Shown here: one piece after another, positions 5,448-6,271 of the stretch
Numbering within the stretch: position 1 is the first letter of the stretch
Layout: every line of letters starts with the position of its first letter
NCBI GenBank assembly: GCA_007126465.1
Contig: SLBE01000134.1
Coordinates: 1 to 6,271 of the forward strand
DNA: 6,271 nt
Direction of reading: 5' to 3'
DNA from: Syntrophomonadaceae bacterium
Lineage (GTDB): Bacteria > Bacillota > Dethiobacteria > DTU022
Notes under the pieces: generated by a model
The model's database searches: none
Told to the model about the DNA's origin: nothing
The model's input: the letters and a program-made list of their open reading frames with translations, nothing else
Position numbers and translations under genes: made by a program

Positions 5448-6271
5448 ATGAAAAATTACCAGCTTGTTGACAAGAGGATAGCAGAGGAACTTTCCGGGAT
5501 CGTTGGACCGGACTTTGTTATTTTCGATGATGCTGAAAAGCTTGAGCCTTTCTCCCATGATGAAGTTGCAGATAAATGTTATGCCAGAATGCCCGAAGTT
5601 GTAGTTAAGCCGGCATCAGCTGAAGAGTTATCAGCCATACTAAAGCTGGCAAACCGGGAAATGATTCCGGTTACTCCCAGGGGCGCAGGCAGCGGCCTTT
5701 CCGGTGGAGCGGTGCCGCTTTCGGGTGGAATCCTGGTTTCAACGGAAAGAATGAACAAAATCATTGAAGTTGATAAAAAGAATCTGATTGCAGTTTTAGA
5801 ACCCGGCGTTATAACCAACGATTTTAATGATGAAGTCCAGAAAGAGGGACTATTTTTTGCCGGGTATCCAATGAGCCTTGAGATGTGCTATATCGGTGGC
5901 AATGTGGCTGAAAATGCCGGGGGAGGAAGGGCAATAAAATATGGTGTAACCGGGCGTTACATCACAGGGTTGGAAGTGGTATTGCCTTCCGGTGAAACCT
6001 GTACTTTCGGGGGAAAAAGAGTAAAAGATGTAACAGGTTACAATATAATACAGTTGATGATTGGTTCTGAAGGCACTCTTGGTATCTTTTCCAAGATATT
6101 TGTCAAGCTGCTGCCCCTGCCAAAGGCAAGAATTGACATGATGGTTCTTTTTGAAGATGCGCAGTCGGCAATTGATGCCGTCCCGCTGATCATGAATACT
6201 ATGCGCATTATACCGACAGGGATAGAATTTATGGATAAGATATCCCTTGATACAACAAGCGAATTTTTGAA
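5448..6271 (+). CDS. FAD-linked 2-hydroxyacid dehydrogenase, GlcD/LctD family (3'-truncated by window edge)
   Basis: This is a flavoprotein of the VAO/PCMH-type FAD-binding family, which includes glycolate oxidase subunit GlcD, D-lactate dehydrogenases and D-2-hydroxyglutarate dehydrogenases. It should oxidise a 2-hydroxyacid to the 2-oxoacid and pass electrons to a partner such as an electron-transfer flavoprotein or an Fe-S subunit. The first 274 residues are visible and run off the right edge; full family members are about 460 residues. Seen in order: PEVVVKPASAEEL at 49-61, where the FAD domain begins, the pyrophosphate-binding loop TPRGAGSGLSGGAVP at 76-90, GGNVAENAGGGRAIKYGVTG at 150-169, and KDVTGYN with GSEGTLGI at 193-213. 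The C-terminal substrate domain starts near residue 220. There is no signal peptide or membrane segment, so the enzyme is cytosolic. It diverges from atoE; a shared metabolic role is inferred from position only. The substrate cannot be set without the missing half and the next genes. Confidence 0.93.
   Translation, partial: MKNYQLVDKRIAEELSGIVGPDFVIFDDAEKLEPFSHDEVADKCYARMPEVVVKPASAEELSAILKLANREMIPVTPRGAGSGLSGGAVPLSGGILVSTERMNKIIEVDKKNLIAVLEPGVITNDFNDEVQKEGLFFAGYPMSLEMCYIGGNVAENAGGGRAIKYGVTGRYITGLEVVLPSGETCTFGGKRVKDVTGYNIIQLMIGSEGTLGIFSKIFVKLLPLPKARIDMMVLFEDAQSAIDAVPLIMNTMRIIPTGIEFMDKISLDTTSEFL

Noticed and set aside
5579..5818. Minus-strand 79-codon open frame opposite the flavoprotein
   Set aside because: It lies wholly antisense to the FAD-binding domain, whose family motifs are continuous on the plus strand, and it resembles no family.

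Overview
The window (about 6.3 kb, moderate GC) reads as metabolic chromosomal DNA from an anaerobic, probably syntrophic or fatty-acid-using member of the Firmicutes (Clostridia/Peptococcia-like). This rests on strong GGAGG-type ribosome binding sites, AT-rich divergent promoters, and a short-chain fatty acid transporter beside an anaerobe-type CoA-transferase. The taxonomic call is an inference; there is no marker gene here.

Layout: (1) positions 1-773, plus strand: the C-terminal half of a major facilitator superfamily (MFS) permease entering from the left edge. (2) 775 to about 1515, minus strand: a cytosolic glycerophosphodiester phosphodiesterase (GDPD), convergent with the permease, with one base between the stop codons. 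Its catalytic domain is intact, but no ATG, GTG or TTG lies upstream of the HRG motif. (3) 1543-1693: a non-coding stretch holding a roughly 127-bp element closed by a near-perfect 17-bp inverted repeat, followed by a T-run on the minus strand. (4) 1694-5005, minus strand: the main operon, transcribed right to left, encoding an AtoE-type short-chain fatty acid transporter, then the alpha and beta subunits of a family I (glutaconate-type) CoA-transferase. A terminator-like hairpin lies between atoE and the alpha gene. (5) 5006-5447: a 442-bp divergent control region with back-to-back promoter candidates, an 8+8 bp inverted repeat and an imperfect palindrome over a second -35-like box. (6) 5448 to the right edge, plus strand: the first 274 residues of a GlcD/LctD-type FAD-linked 2-hydroxyacid dehydrogenase.

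The likely logic of regions 4-6 is uptake of a short-chain organic acid by AtoE and its activation to a CoA ester by the two-subunit CoA-transferase. The divergent flavoprotein may oxidise a hydroxyacid in the same or a linked pathway. All protein families are known. I see no phage, insertion sequence, CRISPR, RNA gene of known class or defence system. The points that deserve a second look are the unusual GDPD start, the inverted-repeat element beside it, and the pairing of an AtoE transporter with a glutaconate-type CoA-transferase.
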